From: Pseudomonadales bacterium
GTDB lineage: Bacteria; Pseudomonadota; Gammaproteobacteria; Pseudomonadales; Azotimanducaceae
DNA length: 61,559 nt
Assembly (NCBI GenBank): GCA_016779585.1
Contig: JADHNI010000009.1
Span: 1-61,559, forward strand
Reading direction: 5' to 3'
Position numbers and translations under genes: made by a program. Every line of letters begins with the position of its first letter. The stretch's first letter is position 1. Under the pieces are notes generated by a model that ran no database searches, was not told where the DNA came from, and was given only the letters and a program-made list of their open reading frames with translations. Below, piece by piece: positions 1 to 7,735 of the stretch.

Positions 1-1389
1 TACCATACTGTGCAGGAAAAGGCCGGTAGGCGAGGTGAGCAGAAACAAAGGTGCGAAAGCGAGCGCAGTGGTCGCAGTCGCAGACAGCAGCGGGGACATC
101 ACCGAGGACGCGCCATCAATGGCAGCTTCCATACTGTTCATGCCACGATAGGTTTCGTTTTTGGAAACGTTTTCTCCGACGACGATCCCGTTATCGACGA
201 TCAGGCCAAGCGAGATAACAAAGCCCGCCAGGGAAATCTCCTGGATCCCGTAGTCTGTCGCAGAAAGACCAACCACCGAAAGCAGCAGCGAGATTGGCAG
301 CATCATCGCGATGATGAGTCCCGAGCGCCAGCCCACGGAAAACAACAGCACCAGCGTCAGGATAACGATGCCCTGCATGATATTGGTGAACAGTTCACGC
401 AGCTTATAGTCCACGCCGTCCGCGACATCAAAAAGCCACTCAATGCTGGTATCCACGGGAAGATCATCCTGCATGCTCTCGATGACACCGATGATCTCAT
501 CGCGCACTGTGAAGACATTGGCATCCGCAGACATCTTCATCGTTACCATGGTTGCCGCCGCACCATCCACTCGCGTTCGTAAGGCATTCTTGTCAATCGC
601 CTGGGTGACCGTCGCGACATCACGCAATGCCAGGGCACTGCCGGTTTTCGTGAGCAGCAGGGTATCCCGCGGGGCATCCAGGGATTTATAGCCACCGCTG
701 AAGGCGAGCACGGAAATCGCCTTGTCACCAAGCTCGAAGGTACCTGTAGGCAGGAATCGGTTGTTACCCTGGATCGCCTGGTGCACCTGTGCCACGTCTA
801 TGCCATATCGGTGCAGTCGTGCAAGATCCAGTTCCACCCGTATTTCCTGGTCGGGCTTCATCAATTCCACCTCTGCAAGGTTCGGCACTTCGCGAAGCTT
901 ACGTTTCAGCTCTTCGGCCACCGCGACTCGTTCAGAATCCGTTGCCGTACTGGACACAACGGCAATAACAAACGAAACGATGATATCAATCGGGCTCTGC
1001 TTCGCGACGGTTATCTCGGTTTCGTCGGGGAGTTCCGCCATGATGTTGTTGATCTTTGAGTTAATGTCGACGTACTCGTCATCGATATCAACACCGTGGC
1101 TGTATTCCATAAGGATGTTGGCGCGGCTGTTGGAAATCGCCGTCTCAAATCGATTGAGATCCCGCGTAGTTTCCAGCTTTTCCTCAACAGGATTAATGAC
1201 CCGTTGCTCAATCTCGTGGGCGGAAGCGCCAGGCAAGGTAACGTCGATCAACAATGTCGGCATTTCTACTGTAGGTAACTGGGAGATCCGAAGGTTGGGC
1301 AGGTTTGTCAGTGCCGCCAGGACAACAACAAACATGAATAGGATGGTAAACAGCCTATTGGTAACAACGAACTCTATGACGGCTCGCAT
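1..1389 (-). CDS. RND efflux permease, N-terminal 463 residues (runs off window)
   Basis: Inner-membrane proton-driven pump of the RND superfamily, working with the adaptor encoded just upstream. The frame is open from the ATG at 1389-1387 to base 1, so 463 of the usual roughly 1,030 residues are visible. Seen: a first membrane helix at residues 10-28, a porter-domain start (LPTVEMPTLLIDVTLPGAS), and the TM4 signature GLIVDNGIVVGEN with D399 and N400, where AcrB has two aspartates. The last visible residues form a hydrophobic helix region. An in-frame TAG lies four codons before the ATG, which fixes the start. The adaptor ends 48 bases upstream, so the two are probably one operon. Substrate is unknown. 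Confidence 0.93.
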   Translation of the reverse strand, partial: MRAVIEFVVTNRLFTILFMFVVVLAALTNLPNLRISQLPTVEMPTLLIDVTLPGASAHEIEQRVINPVEEKLETTRDLNRFETAISNSRANILMEYSHGVDIDDEYVDINSKINNIMAELPDETEITVAKQSPIDIIVSFVIAVVSSTATDSERVAVAEELKRKLREVPNLAEVELMKPDQEIRVELDLARLHRYGIDVAQVHQAIQGNNRFLPTGTFELGDKAISVLAFSGGYKSLDAPRDTLLLTKTGSALALRDVATVTQAIDKNALRTRVDGAAATMVTMKMSADANVFTVRDEIIGVIESMQDDLPVDTSIEWLFDVADGVDYKLRELFTNIMQGIVILTLVLLFSVGWRSGLIIAMMLPISLLLSVVGLSATDYGIQEISLAGFVISLGLIVDNGIVVGENVSKNETYRGMNSMEAAIDGASSVMSPLLSATATTALAFAPLFLLTSPTGLFLHSMV

Positions 1390-1437
1390 GCCTGCCCCGC
1401 CCTAGAGGACTTTTACCGGCGTATTGTCACGCAGGCT

Positions 1438-2433
1438 TTACTGGCCACGAACGACAACGCTGGCGCCGGCCGGAATAGGTTCAGCAACCGCAACACTTCC
1501 ACCGGTGATCGCAACAAGGTGCACAGGTATTTCACGAGCCAGGGTATCACCTTCGTCGAGCAGGTAGATGAGGCCTCGATTACCACGCACATCGACCAGG
1601 GCATCCAGCGGCACGGTCGAAAAGGTCTCGCTGGTTTCATGTAGCAGATCCACCTCTACCACCATACCGGGCCGCAACTCGCGGCCGTGGGTTTCAATAG
1701 TTATCTCGACGGTGTAAAGGCCGTTGTTTTTGTCCGCAATACCCGCCTGCTTGGTTAACTTTCCCTGGAATACTTCACCGGGGTAAGGCGCAAACCGTGC
1801 ACGCGCTGTCGCGCCAGGCCCGAAGATAAAAGCGTTCTGGTCAGTGAGTTCAACCTTGGTGATCCAGGGCCTGGATGCGTTAATAAAAGAATAGATGGCG
1901 GTACCCGCTGCAATCGTGGTCCGGGAGTCAAGGTACTCCTTCAGGATAAGGCCATCTGCCGGCGCGCGCAGCGTACAGCGATCCAGCTCAAGCTCTGCCT
2001 GCTGCAGGGCGATGGTGGCCGATTCCATCTCACCAAGGGCATGTTCCAGTTGCGATTCCTGGATCATGTTCTCTGCCGCCAGTTTCTCAAAACGTTCAAG
2101 CTGCCTGGAGGCTTGTTCAAATCTTATTCGGGACTGGTTGACGGCATCCTGCGCATCCTGTTTTTCCAGCACCGCCAGTTCCTGGCCCTTCTCAACCGCC
2201 TGGCCTTCCACGACGTGGAACGCCGCAATTCGCCCACCCGTGCGGAAAGACAGGTCTTCCACCCGGGGCGCCAGGACACCAAATGTACTGACTGTCCGGC
2301 GAACGGGCTGTTGTTCAACCTGGGTGATTCTCACGGGACGCACTTCTGCGGCCTGCAAAACGGGAACAAAAAACGACCCTGCGACGAATAAGCTCGCCAT
2401 GAACATCGGGATTGTCAGGAGGACGGTCCGCAC
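1438..2433 (-). CDS. RND efflux periplasmic adaptor (membrane fusion protein)
   Basis: Links the inner-membrane RND pump to an outer-membrane channel. The 331-residue product begins with a signal-peptide-like segment (hydrophobic residues 3-27, likely cut near LQA-AEV). A biotinyl-lipoyl-like half-motif follows (RTGGRIAAFHVVEGQAVEKG), then an alpha-hairpin (about residues 85-145), a second lipoyl half (CTLRAPADGLILKEY) and beta-barrel segments. It is at the short end for the family. No outer-membrane partner gene is seen here, so it may use a TolC-type channel encoded elsewhere. It is transcribed away from the MscS gene; only about 70 bases separate the two starts. Confidence 0.92.
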   Translation of the reverse strand: MRTVLLTIPMFMASLFVAGSFFVPVLQAAEVRPVRITQVEQQPVRRTVSTFGVLAPRVEDLSFRTGGRIAAFHVVEGQAVEKGQELAVLEKQDAQDAVNQSRIRFEQASRQLERFEKLAAENMIQESQLEHALGEMESATIALQQAELELDRCTLRAPADGLILKEYLDSRTTIAAGTAIYSFINASRPWITKVELTDQNAFIFGPGATARARFAPYPGEVFQGKLTKQAGIADKNNGLYTVEITIETHGRELRPGMVVEVDLLHETSETFSTVPLDALVDVRGNRGLIYLLDEGDTLAREIPVHLVAITGGSVAVAEPIPAGASVVVRGQ

Positions 2434-2503
2434 ACTTGATACCGGACTGGATGCGACTGGGACTATAGCAAAACGATTGCTAACACTGTAGTAAAGTATC
2501 GGT

Positions 2504-3565
2504 ATGGAAACCCAGGACCTGTTTCAACACGTCATCAATCTGGCGCCAGCCGTACTGACACTGATTGTTGTCACGCTGTTGCTCGCACTTATGAACTACC
2601 TGATGCGTCGCAACCAGTCGGGAGAACTACCCGTCGTGCGCCAGGTGATCCTGCTTCTATCCACAGCGGCAGGCATCCTGCTGGTGATCTTCGTACTGCC
2701 AATCAGTGAAACCAGTCGGGGCCAGATTCTCAGTCTGCTGGGTATTGTAATTACAGCGGTTATCGCCCTGTCTTCCACAACTTTTGTTGCCAATATCATG
2801 GCAGGACTGATGCTGCGAGCCGTAAACAGTTTTCATCCCGGTGACTTTATTCGCTGCCAGGAAATGTTTGGACGTGTTACAGAACGGGGGCTTTTCCATA
2901 CGGAGATACAAACGGAAGACCGTGACCTCGCCACCGTCCCAAACCTGTTCCTCGTGACAAACCCGGTCACGGTGGTACATGACTCGGGCACTATCATTTC
3001 TGCGACGCTGTCACTGGGTTATGACCTGTCCCACAGGCATGTTGAAGAGCTGCTGCTTAAAGCGGCAGAAGACGCCGGACTTAGCGATGCGTTTGTCCTG
3101 GTTGGAGAACTCGGCGACTTCTCCGTCTCTTATCGAGTTGGCGGATTCTTTGACGACGTCAGCAAACTGCTCACTGCCAAATCCAACCTCCGGAAAAAGA
3201 TCCTGTCAGTGCTGCACAAAAATGGTGTGGAGATTGTCTCACCAAACTTCATGAACCAGCGGGTGTTGCCAGAGGGGCAGCAAATGATTCCCAAAAGTTA
3301 CCTGGAAGACCTGCCTGCCAGTGAGGGTGCCAGTGCTGAAGAGATCATTTTCGACAAGGCTGATTCAGCTGCAGAAAAAGAATCGCTGAAACAGGAACAG
3401 GTGGAAATCAAAAACAGGATCGCCGAGATCACCGAACTGTTGAAAGACAAAACAGGGCAGGACATCAGCATTCTCGAGACCGAAAAAGCAACAGCTGAAA
3501 AACGACTGAAAGAAATCGATACAAATCTGGGTACGCTTAATGGCGAGAAGCCCGATGACAAGTAA
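2504..3565 (+). CDS. MscS-family small-conductance mechanosensitive channel
   Basis: Tension-gated channel that releases solutes during hypo-osmotic shock. The 353-residue protein has three membrane helices (about 14-30, 47-67 and 74-105). The third is the pore-lining one, leading into an MscS beta domain (FHPGDFIRCQEMFGRV, then DLATVPNLFLVTNPV) and an alpha/beta domain to about residue 245. Beyond the usual MscS core is a hydrophilic tail (about 265-353) rich in E, K and D, with a predicted coiled coil around 290-345 (EKESLKQEQVEIKNRIAEI). The tail might gate or tether the channel; that is inference. It is followed 25 bases later by the crotonase gene. Confidence 0.93.
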   Translation: METQDLFQHVINLAPAVLTLIVVTLLLALMNYLMRRNQSGELPVVRQVILLLSTAAGILLVIFVLPISETSRGQILSLLGIVITAVIALSSTTFVANIMAGLMLRAVNSFHPGDFIRCQEMFGRVTERGLFHTEIQTEDRDLATVPNLFLVTNPVTVVHDSGTIISATLSLGYDLSHRHVEELLLKAAEDAGLSDAFVLVGELGDFSVSYRVGGFFDDVSKLLTAKSNLRKKILSVLHKNGVEIVSPNFMNQRVLPEGQQMIPKSYLEDLPASEGASAEEIIFDKADSAAEKESLKQEQVEIKNRIAEITELLKDKTGQDISILETEKATAEKRLKEIDTNLGTLNGEKPDDK

Positions 3566-3590
3566 TAAATCTCATTGAACTGGAACCAAT

Positions 3591-4424
3591 ATGAAGGACC
3601 GAATTTCCATCTCTATTGATCAGGGCGTTGCCGATGTTCGCCTGATTCGAGCCGACAAGATGAACGCACTGGACGATGCCATGTTCAGTGCACTAATAGA
3701 GGCGGGCCAGGCACTTGCCGCTGATAACAGCGTGCGCTGCATTGTGCTGTCCGGCGAAGGAAGAGCATTTTGTGCGGGTCTCGATATGGGCAGCTTTGGC
3801 AAAATGGCCGAAAGCGGCAAAGAAAAGTCAGGTGAGAAACAGGCGACTTCTGACGTGACATCTGGGCTCGCCCCGAGAACACACGGTATCAGCAACCGCG
3901 CTCAATATGCAGTATGGACCTGGAGAGAGGCACCTGTACCTGTTATCGCGGCTGTACATGGCGTGGCCTTCGGCGGTGGTTTCCAATTGATGTTGGGCAG
4001 CGATATTCGAATCGCACATCCCGAAACACGCTTGTCGGTGATGGAGATCAAGTGGGGCCTGGTACCGGACATGGCGGGCACAGCCATTATGCGAAACCTG
4101 GCGCGGGACGATGTCATCCGCGAACTGACCTATACAGGCAGACAGTTCACGGCTGTGGAAGGACAGCAGCTCGGCTTCGTAACCCGAACGTCCGAGTCAC
4201 CTCTCGAAGACGCCCTCAGGCTTGCCCAGGACATCGCAGGGAAAAACCCGGATGCGATTGTCGCTGCGAAAAAGATTTTCAATTCGGCAACGGATATGAC
4301 GGATGCAGAACTCCTGATGCAGGAGTCGGTGCTCCAGGACGGCATTATCCAAACCCCGAACCAGGTGGAGGCAGTGATGTCGACCATGGAGAAGCGTCCT
4401 GCCAACTATTCGGAACGCAGCTAA
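3591..4424 (+). CDS. Crotonase / enoyl-CoA hydratase family protein
   Basis: Member of the crotonase fold that acts on acyl-CoA thioesters. The 277-residue protein shows the CoA-binding/oxyanion segment GEGRAFCAGLDM (55-66) and the second oxyanion loop VAFGGGFQLMLGSD (125-138). At the two positions where true enoyl-CoA hydratases carry catalytic glutamates, this protein has Q132 and D160 (WGLVPDMAGT). The reaction may therefore be isomerisation or hydrolysis rather than simple hydration. A hydrophilic loop at 72-98 is longer than usual. It lies 25 bases after the MscS gene on the same strand and converges on the HD-domain gene. Substrate is unknown. Confidence 0.9.
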   Translation: MKDRISISIDQGVADVRLIRADKMNALDDAMFSALIEAGQALAADNSVRCIVLSGEGRAFCAGLDMGSFGKMAESGKEKSGEKQATSDVTSGLAPRTHGISNRAQYAVWTWREAPVPVIAAVHGVAFGGGFQLMLGSDIRIAHPETRLSVMEIKWGLVPDMAGTAIMRNLARDDVIRELTYTGRQFTAVEGQQLGFVTRTSESPLEDALRLAQDIAGKNPDAIVAAKKIFNSATDMTDAELLMQESVLQDGIIQTPNQVEAVMSTMEKRPANYSERS

Positions 4425-4427
4425 CCG

Positions 4428-5012
4428 CTAACCCAGGCCGCGCAGTGCCGAAAGGATATCCTTGAATACCGGCTCCTCGAGGTGCCGCTCTGCTGACGCC
4501 ATGAAATCTTCGGGATCGATCAGACCCTGGCATTTGTAAACGGTTGCCTGCATCGCCAGCTCCAGGCGATCAATCTGTTTCACAAACCGGGCTTCCGGTG
4601 ACGACTGGTGTTCGTATTCGTGCCAGTCAGCGATCAGGCGCTGGCCGTTTGGCAACTTGCCAAGGATAGTTTCAACGGCTCGCAGTTCCCGCTCTGACTT
4701 ATCTGCAGAGTTCACTCGATTCTGCGGCGTGATATCACCGACGTAAGCTTCCCCGATGTCATGCAGCAGCGCCATGCGCAGCACTTTTTCTCCTTCAAGC
4801 TGAGGAAACTGGTCAGCGAGCAATATACACAGCAAGGCGTTGCCAAACGTGTGTTCTGCCACCGATTCACACCGATCCTGTGGGATACCACGTTCGAGCC
4901 ATCCCTTGCGGAACAACTGCTTGAGATGAACCAACTCGAACCAGGCGCTGATCAGGGGTGCAACTTCTTCACCCAGAAGCGCAATGGGAATGGCCGCCTT
5001 TTCAAGTTTCAT
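4428..5012 (-). CDS. HD-domain phosphohydrolase (YfbR/HDDC2-like 5'-deoxynucleotidase)
   Basis: Metal-dependent phosphohydrolase. The 194-residue protein carries the HD signature: H54 (SVAEHTF), H84-D85 (ALLHDIGEAYVGDITP) and D148 (KQIDRLELAM). The ESVAEH and HDIGEAYVGDITP strings are typical of the YfbR/HDDC2 family, which removes phosphate from deoxynucleoside monophosphates in salvage and pool control. The substrate is inferred from family only. The gene converges with the crotonase gene, with three bases between the stops and no evident terminator. It lies just downstream of the glutamate dehydrogenase gene on the same strand. Confidence 0.85.
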   Translation of the reverse strand: MKLEKAAIPIALLGEEVAPLISAWFELVHLKQLFRKGWLERGIPQDRCESVAEHTFGNALLCILLADQFPQLEGEKVLRMALLHDIGEAYVGDITPQNRVNSADKSERELRAVETILGKLPNGQRLIADWHEYEHQSSPEARFVKQIDRLELAMQATVYKCQGLIDPEDFMASAERHLEEPVFKDILSALRGLG

Positions 5013-5053
5013 GCGCGCAGGTTACTGATTTCCGGACATTAATCCAGTGCGTG

Positions 5054-7735
5054 CTAGGTGCCGAAGCCGATTCTCGCAGAAGTCCCCAATGTGGATTGGG
5101 AAAGATCCATCAGTTCACGAATAGCGACGGTATAAATCGACAGGTCACGAACGGTGGACGACCGGATCTCCGCCTGCATCGATAACCAGCGCTGCACAAG
5201 ATCATTGTGCTCTTCCATCCAGCGCGTAATCAGCCTCTCCGCCGGAGCGCGCTTCTTGCCTTCACTCAGAACGGCCATCGTAATGGCAACCTGTTGCCAG
5301 TTAAGATCATCCTGTAAAGACTCCCGTGCCAGGGCTTCCCACTGGCTGGCTGCCTGGTACTCATGCATCTGTTTGCTGAACCAGTGAAGGTGGAGCTGAT
5401 CACCGACGGCAAACTGCACCGAGGCAACCCTGGAGGTCGTCTCACCCGTAAGGCGTGACACTTCCACGATACCCATCAGCGAGTACAGATGATGCGACGC
5501 TGCAATGAACCCGGCTAACTCTGCCGGCACACCCTCGCGGGAAAGTCGTTTTGTTCCGCTACGCCACTCATTAATCGCATCACCAGCACCGATAGCTGAA
5601 AAGTCCCGTTGCAGGGTGGCCAGCGGTTTCTGGAACAACGGCACATCTTTGCCAAGATCCAGTGTGTCCCGGCGGTTTCGCAGGAGCCAGCGGGTACCGC
5701 GGCGTACAAGACGAATCAGGTCCTGGATCATATCAATCTGGATATCCGGCTTTACCTTGCCATCCAGGCTGCGGATCTCTGAGAGTCGATCCTCCATACC
5801 GAAGATATCCCTGGCAGCGAGATACGCGCTGGCAATCTGACTGCGAGAGGCTCCTGTCGTTTCCTGGATTCGAGAAACAAAACTCATACCCATGTTGTTA
5901 ACCATGTTATTGGCAATCTGGGTGGCGATGATTTCGCGCTTTAAGCGGTGCTTCTCCAGCTGTCTCCCAAATTTCTTCACCAGCGTTGGCGGAAAAGCCG
6001 TGTACATTTCCTTCAGGAAATAAGGATCCTCAAATGATTCTTCGGCAAGGCGTTCCTTAACTGCCCCTTTAACGTAGCTGGTCAACACCGACAGCTCCGG
6101 TGCGGTAAGCGCCTGACCTGAAGTGAGCCGTTCCTGGACTTCCTCCTCTGTTGGCAGGAACTCAATACGCGGGTTGAGATATCCGTGTTCCTCAAGACCT
6201 TTCATCACACGGATATACTCAAAATTACGGCGCACTGCCTGGTGTTGCATCAGGTTGATGGCCTGCGCCTGGCGATAGTTGTTTTCAAGCACCAACTCAC
6301 TGACCTCGTCAGTCATCTGTGCCAGCAGCGTTTTCCTGGATCGGTCACTAAGCTTTCCTGACTCCATCAACTGGTTCAGCATGATCTTGATGTTCACCTC
6401 GGCATCGGAGCTGTTCACACCACCGGCATTGTCAATAAAGTCGGTGAAACACACTCCACCATTAAGGTTGAACTCAACCCTGCCGAGCTGGGTAAGGCCG
6501 AGATTTCCACCTTCACCGACAACCTTGCAGCGAAGTTCGTCGCCATTGATACGAATGGCATCATTGGCCTTATCTCCTACCACCAGGTCGGATTCCAGAC
6601 GACTCTTGACATAGGTCCCAATACCACCGTTCCAGAGAAGATCCTCTTCCGCTTTAAGAAGGTAGGAGATCAGTCCATTCGGAGTCAGCGAAGATTCCCT
6701 GATATCAAATCGCTTTTTCATCTCCGGGCTGATGGCAATGGATTTCGCTGACCGAGAAAATACACCACCACCTTCGGAAATGAGCCTTGGGTTGTAGTCC
6801 GCCCAGGACGATCTCTCCAGTTCAAACAGGCGCTTTCTCTCACGGTAGCTCTTCGCCGCTGAAGGCGAAGGATCCACAAAAATATGCAGGTGGTTGAAGG
6901 CCGCAACCAGTTGGATATGCTTTGACAGAAGCATACCATTACCAAATACATCTCCCGCCATATCGCCAATGGCAACGACGCTAAAATCTTCAGCCTGTGT
7001 GTCGATATGCTTGTCACGGAAGTGACGCTTGACCGACTCCCACGCCCCTTTGGCTGTGATACCCATCTGCTTGTGGTCGTACCCGTTACTGCCGCCAGAT
7101 GCAAATGCATCTCCCAGCCAGAATCCATAAGACTCCGCTACCTCGTTCGCGATGTCCGAGAAGGTAGCGGTTCCTTTATCTGCGGCAACGACCAGATAGT
7201 AATCGTCATCGTCGTACCTAACGACACGTTCCGGGTGTACCACTTTCCCCTTGACCAGGTTATCGGCGACATCGAGCAGTCCGCGGATAAACATGCGGTA
7301 ACAATAGACACCTTCGGCCATGACCTCTTCCCGGCTGGCACCCTCCATTGACCGCTTCGGGAGAAAGCCACCTTTAGCCCCAAGAGGGACAATCACCGAG
7401 TTTTTCACCTGCTGGGCCTTCATCAGGCCAAGTACTTCGGTTCGGTAGTCCTCCGAACGATCCGACCAGCGTAATCCCCCCCTGGCCACCTTGCCGCCGC
7501 GCAGGTGTACCCCCTCGACGCGACAGGAATAAACAAACATCTCGTACTTCGGCTTCGGGAGCGGAGCTTCCGAAATCAATTCCGGCTGCAATTTCAAAGA
7601 TAGGTATTCTTTGGGATTGCCGTCTTCGTCCAACTGGTAGTAGTTGGTACGGAGGGTGGCGAGAATCATTTCAATGTAGGCTCGCAGGATTCTGTCATCA
7701 GAGAGGTTTTCAACCTGCTCAATCTTCTCCAGCGC
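5054..7735 (-). CDS. gdhB: NAD-specific glutamate dehydrogenase, C-terminal catalytic part (after in-frame amber)
   Basis: Continuation, in the same frame, of the upstream 692-codon piece after a TAG at 7738-7736. Reading resumes at 7735 with a segment that fits the family well (VENLSDDRILRAYIEM), so no bases are missing. The 893 codons hold the dehydrogenase core: GGLRWSDR, VKNSVIVPLGAKGGF with catalytic-type lysines, and a Rossmann region (VVAIGDMAGDVFGNGM, GEGGNLGLTQLGR). A helical C-terminal domain follows. The family converts glutamate to 2-oxoglutarate and ammonia. If the amber is real, translation would need readthrough or an internal start; the first ATG is at 7669-7667 and has no clear ribosome-binding site. 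Confidence 0.88.
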   Translation of the reverse strand, partial: ALEKIEQVENLSDDRILRAYIEMILATLRTNYYQLDEDGNPKEYLSLKLQPELISEAPLPKPKYEMFVYSCRVEGVHLRGGKVARGGLRWSDRSEDYRTEVLGLMKAQQVKNSVIVPLGAKGGFLPKRSMEGASREEVMAEGVYCYRMFIRGLLDVADNLVKGKVVHPERVVRYDDDDYYLVVAADKGTATFSDIANEVAESYGFWLGDAFASGGSNGYDHKQMGITAKGAWESVKRHFRDKHIDTQAEDFSVVAIGDMAGDVFGNGMLLSKHIQLVAAFNHLHIFVDPSPSAAKSYRERKRLFELERSSWADYNPRLISEGGGVFSRSAKSIAISPEMKKRFDIRESSLTPNGLISYLLKAEEDLLWNGGIGTYVKSRLESDLVVGDKANDAIRINGDELRCKVVGEGGNLGLTQLGRVEFNLNGGVCFTDFIDNAGGVNSSDAEVNIKIMLNQLMESGKLSDRSRKTLLAQMTDEVSELVLENNYRQAQAINLMQHQAVRRNFEYIRVMKGLEEHGYLNPRIEFLPTEEEVQERLTSGQALTAPELSVLTSYVKGAVKERLAEESFEDPYFLKEMYTAFPPTLVKKFGRQLEKHRLKREIIATQIANNMVNNMGMSFVSRIQETTGASRSQIASAYLAARDIFGMEDRLSEIRSLDGKVKPDIQIDMIQDLIRLVRRGTRWLLRNRRDTLDLGKDVPLFQKPLATLQRDFSAIGAGDAINEWRSGTKRLSREGVPAELAGFIAASHHLYSLMGIVEVSRLTGETTSRVASVQFAVGDQLHLHWFSKQMHEYQAASQWEALARESLQDDLNWQQVAITMAVLSEGKKRAPAERLITRWMEEHNDLVQRWLSMQAEIRSSTVRDLSIYTVAIRELMDLSQSTLGTSARIGFGT

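Noticed and set aside
722..1405. Long open frame on the plus strand opposite the RND permease
   Set aside because: Serine-rich composition typical of antisense reading; the minus-strand frame has clear RND motifs.
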